From: Chitinophagaceae bacterium UBA7600
GTDB taxonomy: Bacteria > Bacteroidota > Bacteroidia > Chitinophagales > Chitinophagaceae
NCBI GenBank assembly: GCA_002478885.1
Contig: DLKC01000010.1
Span: 1-64,000, forward strand
Length of the DNA: 64,000 nt
Reading direction: 5' to 3'
Shown: in pieces, positions 1-8,274 of the stretch
Position numbering within the stretch: the stretch's first letter is position 1
Layout: every line of letters begins with the position of its first letter
Notes under the pieces: model-generated
Seen by the model: only the letters and a program-made list of their open reading frames with translations
Databases searched by the model: none
What the model was told of the DNA's origin: nothing
Translations under genes and position numbers: made by a program

Positions 1-192
1 ATATAATGCAGAATGATATAGAGATTTTATTGTGAATCAACACAAAATGGAGCAGGCCGCCCCGCTTTTTTTAATATACATTTAATTTCATTTTCGGGTA
101 GAATTTTCAAGAGTGTAAAATGTCTGATTGGAGTAACTTTCTGTCAATTTTAAAATTTTTTTTTCAACATAAAAGATTGATATTCGTCCTGC
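1..192. other. AT-rich region upstream of dnaA, no gene seen
   Basis: I see no convincing gene here. The only longer open frame, on the minus strand at 88-363, is lysine/phenylalanine-rich, runs into dnaA and looks like chance. I looked for DnaA boxes of the TTATCCACA type on both strands and found none, so the sequence gives no support for an origin in this stretch. It is probably the intergenic gap behind whatever gene lies before the window. Confidence 0.5.
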
Positions 193-246
193 ATCCCAAA
201 AAATTTTTTTTGCAAAAAGCAAAACAGATTTTTTGGGATTTTTTTC
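193..246 (+). terminator. Hairpin with T-run in front of dnaA
   Basis: A perfect 12-bp inverted repeat, ATCCCAAAAAAT (193-204) and ATTTTTTGGGAT (228-239), is followed at once by a run of Ts. This is the form of an intrinsic terminator for rightward transcription. It ends about 40 bases before the dnaA ATG. It either closes an upstream gene or acts as a leader hairpin of dnaA. Its right arm and T-run match the hairpin behind dnaA. Confidence 0.6.
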
Positions 247-286
247 CCGATTCCAATTTTTATTCTTATAAATTCTTTTGATTGTT

Positions 287-1717
287 ATGACCAAAACTGC
301 CGAATCGATATGGAGTAATTGTTTGAAGATTATAAAAGATATAGTAGACTGGCAGCCGTACAAAACCTGGTTCGAACCGATTAAGGCAGTAGAGTTAAAA
401 GGAAATGTTTTAATGATTCAGGTGCCAAGTCAATTCTTTTTTGAGTACCTTGAAGAACACTATGTTAACCTGCTTGCAAAAACTTTGAAGAGAGAATTAG
501 GTAAAGATGCAAGGCTGGAATACCGTATAATGGTTGATAGTGGAAATAATGGACGTAACGGCTCTATGGACGTACCCGCCGGCAACATGAAAATGTATAA
601 TAATAATGAGATGGATTTTCCATTAATCATAAATAGCCCAGTAAAAAATCCGTTTGTGATTCCCGGTCTCAAAAAAATGCAGATCGACCCACAGTTAAAT
701 CACAGCTATACTTTCGACACTTTTATTGAAGGAGATTGTAACCGCGTAGCCCGTAGGGCTGGTAAAACTGTTGCTGAAAAGCCAGGTGCCAATTCGTTTA
801 ACCCATTAGTTATTTATGGGGGCGTAGGTTTGGGTAAAACACATCTTGCACAGGCAATAGGCAACGAGGTAAAGCGCTCCCATCCCGGCAAAGTTGTGTT
901 ATATGTAAGCAGTGAAAAATTTATTAACCAGTTCCAGGATCATAGCCGCAACAATGCCATTAATGACTTCATACATTTCTATCAATTAATTGATGTATTG
1001 ATAATAGATGACGTTCAGTTTTTCGCACGTGCCGAAAAAAGCCAGGATGCATTCTTCGCGATTTTCAATCACCTGCACCAAAGCGGTAAACAGTTGGTGT
1101 TAACATCTGATAAACCGCCAAAAGATCTTGACGGCATGCAGGAAAGATTACTTAGCCGTTTTCGTTGGGGATTAAGCGCCGATCTTCAGATTCCGGATTA
1201 TGAAACCCGCATAGAGATACTCGAAAGAAAGATGAAGAACGACGGGCTCGATATGCCGAAAGAAGTAGTGAAATACGTAGCATACAATATTAACACGAAT
1301 GTTCGCGAACTGGAAGGTGCACTAATTTCATTACTCGCACAGTCTTCTCTTAACAAAAGAGAAATCGATCTGGAGTTGGCTAAAAAAGTGTTGCGCAATT
1401 TTGTAAAAACAAGCAGCAAAGAGATCACTATTGACGCCATTCAGAAAATGGTTTGCGAATATTTTGATGTGCCCTACGAAAAATTATTGCAGAAAACCCG
1501 CAAACGCGAAATAGTTCAGGCAAGACAGATTACGATGTACCTCGCCAAGGCCTTTACCAAAAACTCGCTGAAAACGATCGGCGAACATTTTGGCGGCAGA
1601 GACCATACAACAGTGATCCATAGTTGTCAAACGGTGAAAGATCTTATGGACACAGATAGCCTGTTCCGCGAGAATGTAATGGAACTCACTCAAAAGGTAC
1701 AGTTGGCAGCAATGTAA
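287..1717 (+). CDS. dnaA: Chromosomal replication initiator protein DnaA
   Basis: DnaA binds DnaA boxes at the origin and opens the duplex for helicase loading. At 476 residues it is full length. The N-terminal DnaB-interaction domain covers roughly residues 1-80 and is followed by a Asn/Gly-rich linker. The AAA+ core has Walker A GGVGLGKTH at about 178-186 and Walker B LIIDDVQF at about 238-245. The C-terminal DNA-binding domain carries the DnaA signature GGRDHTTVIHSC near residue 436. I chose the ATG at 287; an in-frame TTG at 278 would add only three residues. The gene is monocistronic, with T-tailed hairpins on both sides. dnaN does not follow, which is common in Bacteroidota. Identification is secure. 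Confidence 0.98.
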   Translation: MTKTAESIWSNCLKIIKDIVDWQPYKTWFEPIKAVELKGNVLMIQVPSQFFFEYLEEHYVNLLAKTLKRELGKDARLEYRIMVDSGNNGRNGSMDVPAGNMKMYNNNEMDFPLIINSPVKNPFVIPGLKKMQIDPQLNHSYTFDTFIEGDCNRVARRAGKTVAEKPGANSFNPLVIYGGVGLGKTHLAQAIGNEVKRSHPGKVVLYVSSEKFINQFQDHSRNNAINDFIHFYQLIDVLIIDDVQFFARAEKSQDAFFAIFNHLHQSGKQLVLTSDKPPKDLDGMQERLLSRFRWGLSADLQIPDYETRIEILERKMKNDGLDMPKEVVKYVAYNINTNVRELEGALISLLAQSSLNKREIDLELAKKVLRNFVKTSSKEITIDAIQKMVCEYFDVPYEKLLQKTRKREIVQARQITMYLAKAFTKNSLKTIGEHFGGRDHTTVIHSCQTVKDLMDTDSLFRENVMELTQKVQLAAM

Positions 1718-1746
1718 ATGTTAGACCAACAGCTGATTATATTTTG

Positions 1747-1786
1747 AATCCCCAAAAATCTAAATTGTTTTTTGGGATTTTTTTTG
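1747..1786 (+). terminator. Terminator of dnaA
   Basis: AATCCCCAAAAA (from 1747) pairs with TTTTTTGGGATT (1768-1779) with one bulge and is followed by a T-run to 1785. It lies 30 bases after the dnaA stop. The string TTTTTTGGGATTTTTTT also occurs at 229-245 upstream of the gene. Confidence 0.75.
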
Positions 1787-1894
1787 TCATCGGCTAAAAC
1801 CCTGTCCTGGCTTTACTTGCGACGCTCCGTTTAACTGCAACAAACATGGCGGCAATAAATAGTTTGATCAATTCTGCATAAACGGGATTTTATT

Positions 1895-1925
1895 TTTGGC
1901 AATTCCAACAGGCTACCTATTTTTG
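1895..1925 (+). promoter_or_regulatory. Promoter of the tRNA-Ser/tRNA-Pro unit
   Basis: TTTG (1895-1898), a 19-base spacer and TATTTTTG (1918-1925) match the Bacteroidota housekeeping promoter TTTG/TAnnTTTG. The tRNA-Ser gene begins 29 bases after the -7 element. Confidence 0.75.
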
Positions 1926-1954
1926 CAACCCCGAATAAGGAAGCTTATTCAGAC

Positions 1955-2046
1955 GGTGAGGTGGATGAGTGGCTGAAATCAGCAGTTTGCTAAACTGCCG
2001 TACGGGTTAAACTGTACCGAGGGTTCGAATCCCTCCCTCACCGCCA
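1955..2046 (+). tRNA. tRNA-Ser (GCT anticodon)
   Basis: The acceptor arm GGTGAGG (1955-1961) pairs with CCTCACC (2036-2042), followed by G and an encoded CCA (2044-2046). The anticodon loop reads TTGCTAA, giving GCT for serine AGC/AGU codons. A long variable arm of the class II type lies between the anticodon stem and the T arm (GGGTTCGAATCCC). At 92 bases including CCA it fits serine tRNA. Confidence 0.95.
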
Positions 2047-2063
2047 CCACATTTACCAAAGAT

Positions 2064-2137
2064 CGGGAAGTAGCGCAGGCCGGTAGCGCACCTGGTTTGG
2101 GACCAGGGGGTCGCAGGTTCGAATCCTGTCTTCCCGA
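2064..2137 (+). tRNA. tRNA-Pro (TGG anticodon)
   Basis: The acceptor arm CGGGAAG (2064-2070) pairs with CTTCCCG (2130-2136), with discriminator A at 2137. The anticodon stem CCTGG/CCAGG encloses TTTGGGA, giving anticodon TGG. The T arm is CAGGTTCGAATCCTG. No CCA is encoded, unlike the serine tRNA 17 bases upstream, with which it is probably co-transcribed. Confidence 0.95.
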
Positions 2138-2144
2138 CTTGCCA

Positions 2145-2176
2145 AATGCAATCTCTTTTGAGGTTGCATTTTTTTT
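2145..2176 (+). terminator. Terminator after tRNA-Pro
   Basis: AATGCAA (2145-2151) pairs with TTGCATT (2164-2170), extended by CTC/GAG around a TTTT loop. A run of eight or more Ts follows. It closes the tRNA transcription unit. Confidence 0.8.
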
Positions 2177-2257
2177 GTCATTTATTTGGAGGCTGCAAAT
2201 TATCGCTGTTGTTTGCTGTCTATCGACCAAACTGTTTTTGCCGCGTTATGTATTGCA

Positions 2258-2277
2258 GTACAAGAGTGCGACGCAAC
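2258..2277 (+). repeat. GCGACGCAA element, single copy, forward
   Basis: An exact copy of the core GTACAAGAGTGCGACGCAAC. It is preceded by GCCGCGTTATG and followed after 22 bases by AGCCCGGGT, both parts of the longer half-element shared with other copies. It lies on the right side of the gap between tRNA-Pro and the convergent minus-strand gene. Confidence 0.85.
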
Positions 2278-2329
2278 GATGTTAAATGCTTGCACATTAG
2301 CCCGGGTCATAAACACTTACAAGTTGAAA

Positions 2330-2359
2330 TAAAAAAAGCCCGGTTTTAAACCGGGCTTT
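2330..2359 (-). terminator. Terminator of the minus-strand barrel gene
   Basis: AAAGCCCGG (2335-2343) and CCGGGCTTT (2351-2359) form a 9-bp stem with a 7-base loop. On the minus strand the stem is followed by a T-run. It lies 22 bases after the stop of the 2381-3040 gene. Confidence 0.85.
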
Positions 2360-2380
2360 CATAATTATATTGAGCAATTA

Positions 2381-3040
2381 CTATTTATGAGCAGCGTGTG
2401 CACCGCCAAACTTAAATGTAAGTCCGCCTCCAAGTACAAATTGAAGCATTGAAGAATAGGTAGATATTCCTGCACCAGCACCGCCGGTTCCAAAATAGAG
2501 CCCACCGCCTGCGCTTTGAACAGAAGAAAGTAATTGCGCCTGGAACTTAAGACCAACTTTGTCAGAAGCCCAAACGTTTACCCCGCCTTTCAAACCCCAT
2601 GCAAATTTAGTGGCACTTTGTGATGTGTTGTTATCGGGATTTTTTACATCGATAACATCTACGCCGATTGACATACCGCCATAAGGTTCCGCTTTTGTGC
2701 CGGTATGAACAGCCCTCACTCCACCGATCATGATGTAATTGAGCGCAACATCAAAATTGGTATTTTTTATGCCATTGCTATAATATTCTGTGGGTGCTTT
2801 GGTATCCATACGGTGATAAGATAACTCAAGACCGTAATCATGCTGCAACCTGAACTCAAGGCCGGCACCCCATAAAAAACCACCTTTTATTTTGCCACTG
2901 AAGTAAGAAGTATTACTGTAATATGAATCCACTTTGTCGTCGAATGCATAGTTGCCATAAAGATTTAATCTTGTTTGCTGTGCAAAAGAATTTGCAGCAA
3001 CGATTAATAGTAGCGTAGCCGTGATATAAAGGCGTTTCAT
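2381..3040 (-). CDS. Outer-membrane beta-barrel protein, small porin-like
   Basis: This is a 219-residue protein with a clear Sec signal peptide (MKRLYITATLLLIVAANSFAQ). Behind it are alternating hydrophobic/aromatic strands and glycine-rich turns, such as GLELSYHRMD, FAWGLKGGVNVWA and LGGGLTFKFG. This is the pattern of small 8-stranded outer-membrane barrels (OmpW/OMP_b-brl type). The protein should sit in the outer membrane; no substrate or partner can be read from the sequence. The gene is alone between its own terminator and the next minus-strand gene. TAACTTTG at 3098-3091 on the minus strand could be its -7 element. Barrel fold is likely, exact family uncertain. Confidence 0.7.
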   Translation of the reverse strand: MKRLYITATLLLIVAANSFAQQTRLNLYGNYAFDDKVDSYYSNTSYFSGKIKGGFLWGAGLEFRLQHDYGLELSYHRMDTKAPTEYYSNGIKNTNFDVALNYIMIGGVRAVHTGTKAEPYGGMSIGVDVIDVKNPDNNTSQSATKFAWGLKGGVNVWASDKVGLKFQAQLLSSVQSAGGGLYFGTGGAGAGISTYSSMLQFVLGGGLTFKFGGAHAAHK

Positions 3041-3090
3041 AAACTCTTTTTTAAGTGATGAATTATTGTTTCGAGTGTTATATAAGCGGG

Positions 3091-3098
3091 CAAAGTTA
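3091..3098 (-). promoter_or_regulatory. Possible -7 promoter element
   Basis: On the minus strand this reads TAACTTTG, a full match to TAnnTTTG, 50 bases before the start codon of the barrel gene. No TTTG is present at the expected -33 distance, so the call is tentative. Confidence 0.35.
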
Positions 3099-3188
3099 TA
3101 TTTTTTGATAACATATTTTGTAGAAGTCCTTCGATTGCAACCATACTATCCTGGCTATTTCAGTGCGTATGTGAGATCATAATAGATA

Positions 3189-3968
3189 TCAGAACCGGTA
3201 GCCAATACTGATGTTATATCGGAAACCGGCAGACCAGAACGATTCAACACCGCTCTTTGAGGCAGATCCTGCATCTATCAGGTCATTGAGCAGGGGCATC
3301 CTGTCGATAAGCTGACCGATAACTTCACCATTTAATTTTTCTTTTTGAGCGTCTGTAAGCTGACCATCAACTGCGGCGGAAAACTTGTACGAAGTAAGCG
3401 CCGGCCCAAACATTACAACGTCGACAACAAAGTGTTTCTTCATAACGAATTGGTACCCTAACTGGCAACCGATGTTTAAGAAGTTGCTTTTTGTAGTAAG
3501 GTTAATAGGGGATGATTCGCCTTCGGTATCGGTGAACGTTGCAGTGCGGTCGGTTTTGAAATTATAGTTCGCTATAAACGGGGCTAAGTATATTCCGTGT
3601 GGCGCTTCATATTTATTTTCTTTTTGAAGGTAGAATCGGTAGTCAGCTCCCAGTGTAAAACCTCCTCTGCTGCTCGTAGTAACAGCGCTTAAAGCCGGTA
3701 CAGCAAGTAATGTTGGGAAGTGGGCGACTCCACCAAAAACACTAAAGCTATGTTTTGAATTCAGGATTCTTTCATAACCGAATTGAAGGGACTTATCATA
3801 CAGCAGCATGCCGCTTACATTGTATTTGATTATGTTGTTCATTCCTTTGCCGGTTACTCTTTTTGAACTGCTATCCTGCGCAACGGCGGTATTATAAAAG
3901 GCGGATAAAACAATGGACAATAAGGTTAAAATTACAGCACTTCGGGTTGTAGATATGTTCTTTTTCAT
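3189..3968 (-). CDS. Outer-membrane protein, DUF3575-like barrel
   Basis: This 259-residue protein has an N-terminal signal peptide ending near AFYNTAVAQ. The rest looks like a beta-barrel, with strand-like segments such as LQFGYERIL, HSFSVFGGVAHFP, GADYRFYL, HGIYLAPFIANYNF and a terminal aromatic strand NISIGYRF. A C-terminal aromatic residue is typical of substrates of the outer-membrane assembly machinery. The order 'YERIL..HSF..YRFYL..GIYLAPF' resembles the DUF3575 family common in Bacteroidota. CAAACATA at 4010-4017 (minus-strand TATGTTTG) may be its promoter. Function is unknown. Confidence 0.65.
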   Translation of the reverse strand: MKKNISTTRSAVILTLLSIVLSAFYNTAVAQDSSSKRVTGKGMNNIIKYNVSGMLLYDKSLQFGYERILNSKHSFSVFGGVAHFPTLLAVPALSAVTTSSRGGFTLGADYRFYLQKENKYEAPHGIYLAPFIANYNFKTDRTATFTDTEGESSPINLTTKSNFLNIGCQLGYQFVMKKHFVVDVVMFGPALTSYKFSAAVDGQLTDAQKEKLNGEVIGQLIDRMPLLNDLIDAGSASKSGVESFWSAGFRYNISIGYRF

Positions 3969-4030
3969 CTATAACAGTTTTTAAATACAGGGGGATAAAA
4001 ATAAAGTTACAAACATACGGGTGTAAGCAA

Positions 4031-4702
4031 TTATTGTGGTTTTAAAATACCCATGCTTTGCAGTTCATCGATAAGTTTTACGGTAAATTGATGGCTTGCT
4101 TTGTTAATGTCGTCAGGGTTTACTGCCTTGGTTTGTATAGAAAATAGTTGATCTTCGGTTGATACTTCATACAAGTTGGTTTCTATATAATAAGTGCTTT
4201 TATTGGTATAATACCCGGGCGAATAATAACCAGTACTGAATGCATAGCCGTAATAATTGCTGAAGGCGCCATAATTACCATAATATGGCTGATAAGCGTA
4301 TGGTTGGTAAAAGGAGGAACTTGCAGGGTGATATTTTGTTTCGCTTTTGGAGTCGACCAGCGCAACAGTCATCACCGTTTTACATCCCGATTCCTTTACC
4401 TTCTTTACCAATGCTTTTAACACGTTGGTGTCACCTTTTGCGGTAACGGGTCCAAACGCTTCAAGACTTCTCACTGCTTTTATACCATGAGCAGTGGCCG
4501 CTGTAGCCAGTTCAGTCTCGAGAACGGTTCTTGTTTCCAGGTTTGCAGTTAAGACCATAATAAACACGCTGCCGTATGGCCTGCCACTAACCTTTTCTTT
4601 ATTCTGCCATGAGCCGACGACTTTTAATTCAGGTTTGCATGCAATAGCTGACATGATGATAGTCAGTACGGCACACCATAGAAGTTGTTTTGTTTTAAAC
4701 AT
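4031..4702 (-). CDS. Lipoprotein, DUF4136-like
   Basis: This 223-residue protein has a lipoprotein signal peptide with lipobox SAIAC near residue 22, so it should be anchored to a membrane. The first half (GSVFIMVLTANLETRTVLETELATAA...) suggests an alpha/beta fold like the proteins that collect under DUF4136. The middle, about residues 125-170, is Tyr/Gly/Ser-rich low-complexity sequence (for example PYYGNYGAFSNYYGYAF). The C-terminus regains ordered character (FTVKLIDELQSMGIL). It has no close operon partner and its role is unknown. Confidence 0.6.
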   Translation of the reverse strand: MFKTKQLLWCAVLTIIMSAIACKPELKVVGSWQNKEKVSGRPYGSVFIMVLTANLETRTVLETELATAATAHGIKAVRSLEAFGPVTAKGDTNVLKALVKKVKESGCKTVMTVALVDSKSETKYHPASSSFYQPYAYQPYYGNYGAFSNYYGYAFSTGYYSPGYYTNKSTYYIETNLYEVSTEDQLFSIQTKAVNPDDINKASHQFTVKLIDELQSMGILKPQ

Positions 4703-4841
4703 TGTAAATAATTGCAGTTGGTTGTTATGGTATTGATTATTGCAGCGCCAACAAGTTTAAGCGCAAATAGGTTTAAATATGTGAGAACTGAAAATTTATC
4801 TGGTTAAAAGAGTAATAAAAGCTTGCTTCAACAAATATTAT

Positions 4842-6464
4842 TTAAACTGTCGCAATAAACGCAGGCGCTTTTCTCCAACGGGTAGCCTGTTCATAAGCAT
4901 AGGCTAAATTAATGATATCCATCTCCCTGTATGCGCCAGACACAAACGAAAAACCAACCGGCAGTTCAAACACACGGCCCATTGGCACCGTTATATGCGG
5001 ATAACCAGCCATTGCCGCGGGGGAACAAAAATAAAAGCCTGTATCATAATCACCGCAAACAAGATCGATGCAACAGGCGGGGCCCATACTCACTCCACAA
5101 ATAGCATCCAGCTTATCTTCTTGCAAAAGTTCATCGATAATATTTCTCGCCGACGTTGATTTTTTGACCGCATCTGTATACTCTTTGCTGCTAAGGTCGC
5201 CGATAGCATTACTGCTTTCCAAAGTTTCCTGTTTAAAATAGGGCATTGCCTTCGCCTCATTTGCTTTATTGTAGGCAATAACATCAGCCAGGTTTTTTAC
5301 TTTGGCGTTTGCATTCGCAAGGTATTTATTCACCCCATCTTTAAATTCATACAACAATACTTTAAACTCTGCTTCACCCAAATTTTTTGTCTTTTCAAGC
5401 AGGCTGACTTCTATCACCTCAGCGCCCTGCTGCTTCAAAACATCAATTGCTATTTTATATAAAGCAACAACCGCTTCGTGACCTTCGAACTGCGATTTTT
5501 CAATGCCTATTCTTTTGCCCTTCAGCCCATCTGTGCTAAGCGATATTGTGTAATCCTTCAATGCCTTTCCTTCACTTTGCCTGGTAACGGCATCTGATGC
5601 ATCTACACCGGCAAGTGCTGCCAAGAGTATGGCAGCGTCTTTCACTGTTCTGGCCATTGGGCCGGCTGTATCCTGCGTAGCGGAAATTGGAATAATACCG
5701 CTCCTGCTTAATAACCCAACTGTAGGTTTTATGCCAACAAGACCGTTAAAAGTAGAAGGCGCAATAACCGATCCGTTCGTTTCTGTTCCCACTGCAACCG
5801 CGCAAAGATTCGCGGCTACTGCAGCGCCCGAGCCCGAACTTGAGCCACACGGATTTCTGTTGAGTATGTTTGGGTTTTTTGTTTGACCGCCCCTGCTGCT
5901 CCATCCGCTTGTTGATCTCGAGGATCGGAAGTTTGCCCACTCGCTAAGGTTGGTCTTGCCAAGGATAACGGCACCAGCATCCCGCAATTGTTTTACGATG
6001 TACGCATCAGTGTTTGCAATATTGCCTTCGAGCGCAAGGGCTCCCGCAGTCGTCATCATTTTATCCGCGGTATTAATATTGTCTTTTATCAGCACAGGAA
6101 TACCGTGCATCGGTCCGCGAACTTTTCCGGCCTTTCTCTCTTTATCCATCTCTGCGGCAATACTTAATGCATCCGGATTAACTTCAATAACCGCATTAAT
6201 TGCCGGGCCTTTTTTATCAATCGCGTCAATACGTTTCAAATACTTGTCTGTTATTGATGCTGAAGTGTATTCGCCAGATTGCATTTTTTGTTGTAATACA
6301 TCGATTGTTACTTCATTCAAAACAAAATCGTCTTTGAATGGCGTTTGTGTATTTGATTCAACTGGTTGTTTTGCTTCTGCATTGTTTACGCCGCAGCCGG
6401 CTGCAATGGTTGAAATGGTGAGCCCTGCAACAGAGCCGTTTCTTAAAAATTTCCGCCTGTCCAT
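4842..6464 (-). CDS. Amidase signature enzyme, exported (Tat/lipoprotein signal)
   Basis: This 540-residue protein belongs to the amidase signature family, which hydrolyses amides through a Ser-cisSer-Lys triad. Visible residues are Lys127 in VLIKDNI, the cis-serine in CGSSSGSG (about 208) and the nucleophile Ser232 in GTETNGSV. The start DRRKFLRNG is a twin-arginine motif. A lipobox-like AAGC with Cys24 follows, so the enzyme is probably Tat-exported and lipid-anchored. That argues against a role as cytoplasmic GatA. The relatives I would expect are secreted amidases of unknown substrate. A minus-strand TACATTTG at 6513-6506 lies 42 bases upstream. The gene is divergent from the DJ-1 gene. 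Confidence 0.88.
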   Translation of the reverse strand: MDRRKFLRNGSVAGLTISTIAAGCGVNNAEAKQPVESNTQTPFKDDFVLNEVTIDVLQQKMQSGEYTSASITDKYLKRIDAIDKKGPAINAVIEVNPDALSIAAEMDKERKAGKVRGPMHGIPVLIKDNINTADKMMTTAGALALEGNIANTDAYIVKQLRDAGAVILGKTNLSEWANFRSSRSTSGWSSRGGQTKNPNILNRNPCGSSSGSGAAVAANLCAVAVGTETNGSVIAPSTFNGLVGIKPTVGLLSRSGIIPISATQDTAGPMARTVKDAAILLAALAGVDASDAVTRQSEGKALKDYTISLSTDGLKGKRIGIEKSQFEGHEAVVALYKIAIDVLKQQGAEVIEVSLLEKTKNLGEAEFKVLLYEFKDGVNKYLANANAKVKNLADVIAYNKANEAKAMPYFKQETLESSNAIGDLSSKEYTDAVKKSTSARNIIDELLQEDKLDAICGVSMGPACCIDLVCGDYDTGFYFCSPAAMAGYPHITVPMGRVFELPVGFSFVSGAYREMDIINLAYAYEQATRWRKAPAFIATV

Positions 6465-6505
6465 AGTAGGTTATTGAAATGTGTTGAAATAAAACCGGGT
6501 TCTTC

Positions 6506-6533
6506 CAAATGTACGAATTGAAAGAAACGCAAA
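6506..6533 (-). promoter_or_regulatory. Probable promoter of the amidase gene
   Basis: On the minus strand TTTG (6533-6530) and TACATTTG (6513-6506) are separated by 16 bases, slightly shorter than usual. The start codon is about 40 bases further on. Confidence 0.4.
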
Positions 6534-6576
6534 TAATATATTGTTGTACCGGCGGTGGATTTTCATGGCACAGGTT

Positions 6577-6689
6577 CTTGCGTCGCACTCTTGTGCTTTA
6601 ACTCTTTTGGCAGCATTAACGCAAGTATTTTATATCACCACCAAACCCAGATGCCCGTTGATATGCCGACAAAGTGATTGCGACGCAAG
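6577..6689. repeat. GCGACGCAA element, inverted pair
   Basis: The left half at 6577-6596 is in reverse orientation (TTGCGTCGCACTCTTGTGC). The right half at 6669-6689 is forward and carries a two-base insertion (AGTGATTGCGACGCAAG). The arms are about 72 bases apart. The pair fills much of the 355-base gap between the divergent amidase and DJ-1 genes, and nothing else is recognisable there. Confidence 0.8.
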
Positions 6690-6819
6690 GAACGATGCCA
6701 CGCATACCTGCAGCTGGTATAAAAATAGCGCGTCAATCAGCAAAAGAGAAATTACATAAACCAATTCTTATATATCTTTATCGACACACTTAATTAAGTT
6801 TTATTCAAACACGATTGTT

Positions 6820-7380
6820 ATGTCAACAGCAAAAAAGATACTGATCATTACCGGCGATGCCGGTGAAAGTTTTGAGATACTCTATGCTTCGCACAGGCTA
6901 AGGGAAGTCGGATATATTCCTGTAATAGCGGCGCCTGCCGTGAAAAGGATGAACACGGTGATCCACGATTTTGAACCGGGCTGGGATACCTATGTTGAAA
7001 GAAAAGGTTACCTGATAGAATCTGATATTTCATTTAACGAAGTGAACACGGCCGACTATGAAGCATTACTATTGCCGGGTGGCAGAGCACCTGAGTATCT
7101 GCGAAATGATGCAAGGGTGATCGACATCGTAAGGGCATTTGCGCAAAGCGGTAAATATATTTTTGCAATTTGCCATGGTGTGCAAATACTCGTTACCGCA
7201 GGTCTCGTCGATCATAAAAATGTTGCGTGTTACGAGCACGTGAAATTTGAAGTGGAAAGTTGTGGCGGCATTTATGTTACTCCGGATCAGGCAGTGCAGG
7301 ATGGTATGATCGTCACCGGCAAAACATGGCAGTCGCACCCCGAATTTTATCAACTTGTTTTCAAATGCCTGCAGGCATAA
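6820..7380 (+). CDS. DJ-1/PfpI family protein
   Basis: This 186-residue cytoplasmic protein has the class I glutamine amidotransferase-like fold. The nucleophile elbow AICHG places the reactive Cys at 118 with His119 next to it. GESFE near residue 15 supplies the acidic partner, and LLLPGGRAPE near 84-92 is a typical strand-turn. Family members act as proteases/chaperones, glyoxalases or deglycases, and the sequence does not decide which. Length is normal for a single-domain member. The next gene begins 17 bases downstream on the same strand, so the two are probably co-transcribed. Confidence 0.88.
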   Translation: MSTAKKILIITGDAGESFEILYASHRLREVGYIPVIAAPAVKRMNTVIHDFEPGWDTYVERKGYLIESDISFNEVNTADYEALLLPGGRAPEYLRNDARVIDIVRAFAQSGKYIFAICHGVQILVTAGLVDHKNVACYEHVKFEVESCGGIYVTPDQAVQDGMIVTGKTWQSHPEFYQLVFKCLQA

Positions 7381-7396
7381 AGCATTTTTGTTTTTT

Positions 7397-8245
7397 ATGG
7401 TCGTTTACAAGCAATACAACCGGCAGCAACTCGATAACCAATACAACAACCGGTTGCATGTGCATGATTTTGCCGATTACCTGGAAGCCTGGGATAAACG
7501 CAGTGAAACAACGAGGCAAAACTACTCTTATATAAGCGATCTGAAATATGGTGATCATGATCGTGAACGACTTGATATATTTCCCTCAGCCAAACCAAAT
7601 TCAAAAGCGCTGATTTTTATTCATGGTGGTTATTGGCAGTTTTTTGATAAAGCAAAATTTCATTTTGTTGCGGAAACTCTTCACCGGAACCATATAACAA
7701 CAGCGCTTATCAACTACCCGCTTGCACCCGCTGCCGGCATGAATGAAATCGTTGCATCCTGCCATAAAGCAATACGGTGGCTTAAGGAAAATTTGCACGC
7801 TTATAATGCCGAACCTCGTCAACTGTATATTGCTGGGCATAGCGCAGGCGCTCACCTTGCAGCAATGTTATTGGAAAAACAATGTGAATATGGCATCAGT
7901 GGTGCCTGTTTGATCAGCGGGTTGTATAACCTGCAGCCGATTCAGCTTTGCTCTGTGAATGATGTTTTGAAAATGGATGAAGCTCTGATGCGCATTAATA
8001 GCCCGGTAACATTTTCGCCGTCAACAAATTGCCCGATAGTTGTTGCAGTTGGAGCAGCAGAAACCGATGAGTTTAAGGATCAAAGCAGGGAGTTATACAA
8101 CAATTGGAAAAACAAATCTGCATCTATCGATTTGCTTGAACTGCCGGCGCTCAACCATTTTTCCATCATGGATGCGTTGGCCGATGAAAATGTCCCGTTA
8201 CACAAAGCCTTGCTTGCGGTGATGAAAGTGGAAGGATTTTTTTAG
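7397..8245 (+). CDS. Alpha/beta hydrolase with HGGYW motif (arylformamidase-like)
   Basis: This 282-residue hydrolase has the oxyanion-hole motif HGGYW at about 76-80 and the nucleophile elbow GHSAGAHL with Ser149. A His in LNHFSIMD near the C-terminus would complete the triad. HGGYW plus GHSAG is typical of the esterase/kynurenine formamidase branch (BD-FAE type). Formamidase activity is possible, but no other kynurenine gene is nearby. I chose the ATG at 7397; an upstream alternative start at 7355 would overlap the DJ-1 gene and gives a poor N-terminus. It shares a probable operon with the DJ-1 gene. Confidence 0.82.
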   Translation: MVVYKQYNRQQLDNQYNNRLHVHDFADYLEAWDKRSETTRQNYSYISDLKYGDHDRERLDIFPSAKPNSKALIFIHGGYWQFFDKAKFHFVAETLHRNHITTALINYPLAPAAGMNEIVASCHKAIRWLKENLHAYNAEPRQLYIAGHSAGAHLAAMLLEKQCEYGISGACLISGLYNLQPIQLCSVNDVLKMDEALMRINSPVTFSPSTNCPIVVAVGAAETDEFKDQSRELYNNWKNKSASIDLLELPALNHFSIMDALADENVPLHKALLAVMKVEGFF

Positions 8246-8274
8246 CCCGACTTTAGCACTACTATTGTGCTTTA

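Noticed and set aside
1..286. Possible replication origin upstream of dnaA
   Set aside because: No TTATCCACA-type boxes or clear AT-rich 13-mers found on either strand. AT-richness alone is not enough.
88..363. Minus-strand open frame of 91 codons overlapping the dnaA start
   Set aside because: AT-rich, Lys/Phe/Ile-heavy composition, overlaps the 5' end of dnaA and its upstream hairpin, no recognisable domain.
2146..2349. Plus-strand frame of 67 codons after tRNA-Pro
   Set aside because: It runs through the tRNA terminator, a repeat element and the opposing terminator, so it cannot be a real gene.
5950..6477. Long plus-strand open frame of 175 codons
   Set aside because: It is antisense to the amidase gene, whose catalytic motifs are intact. 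Its translation has no domain character.
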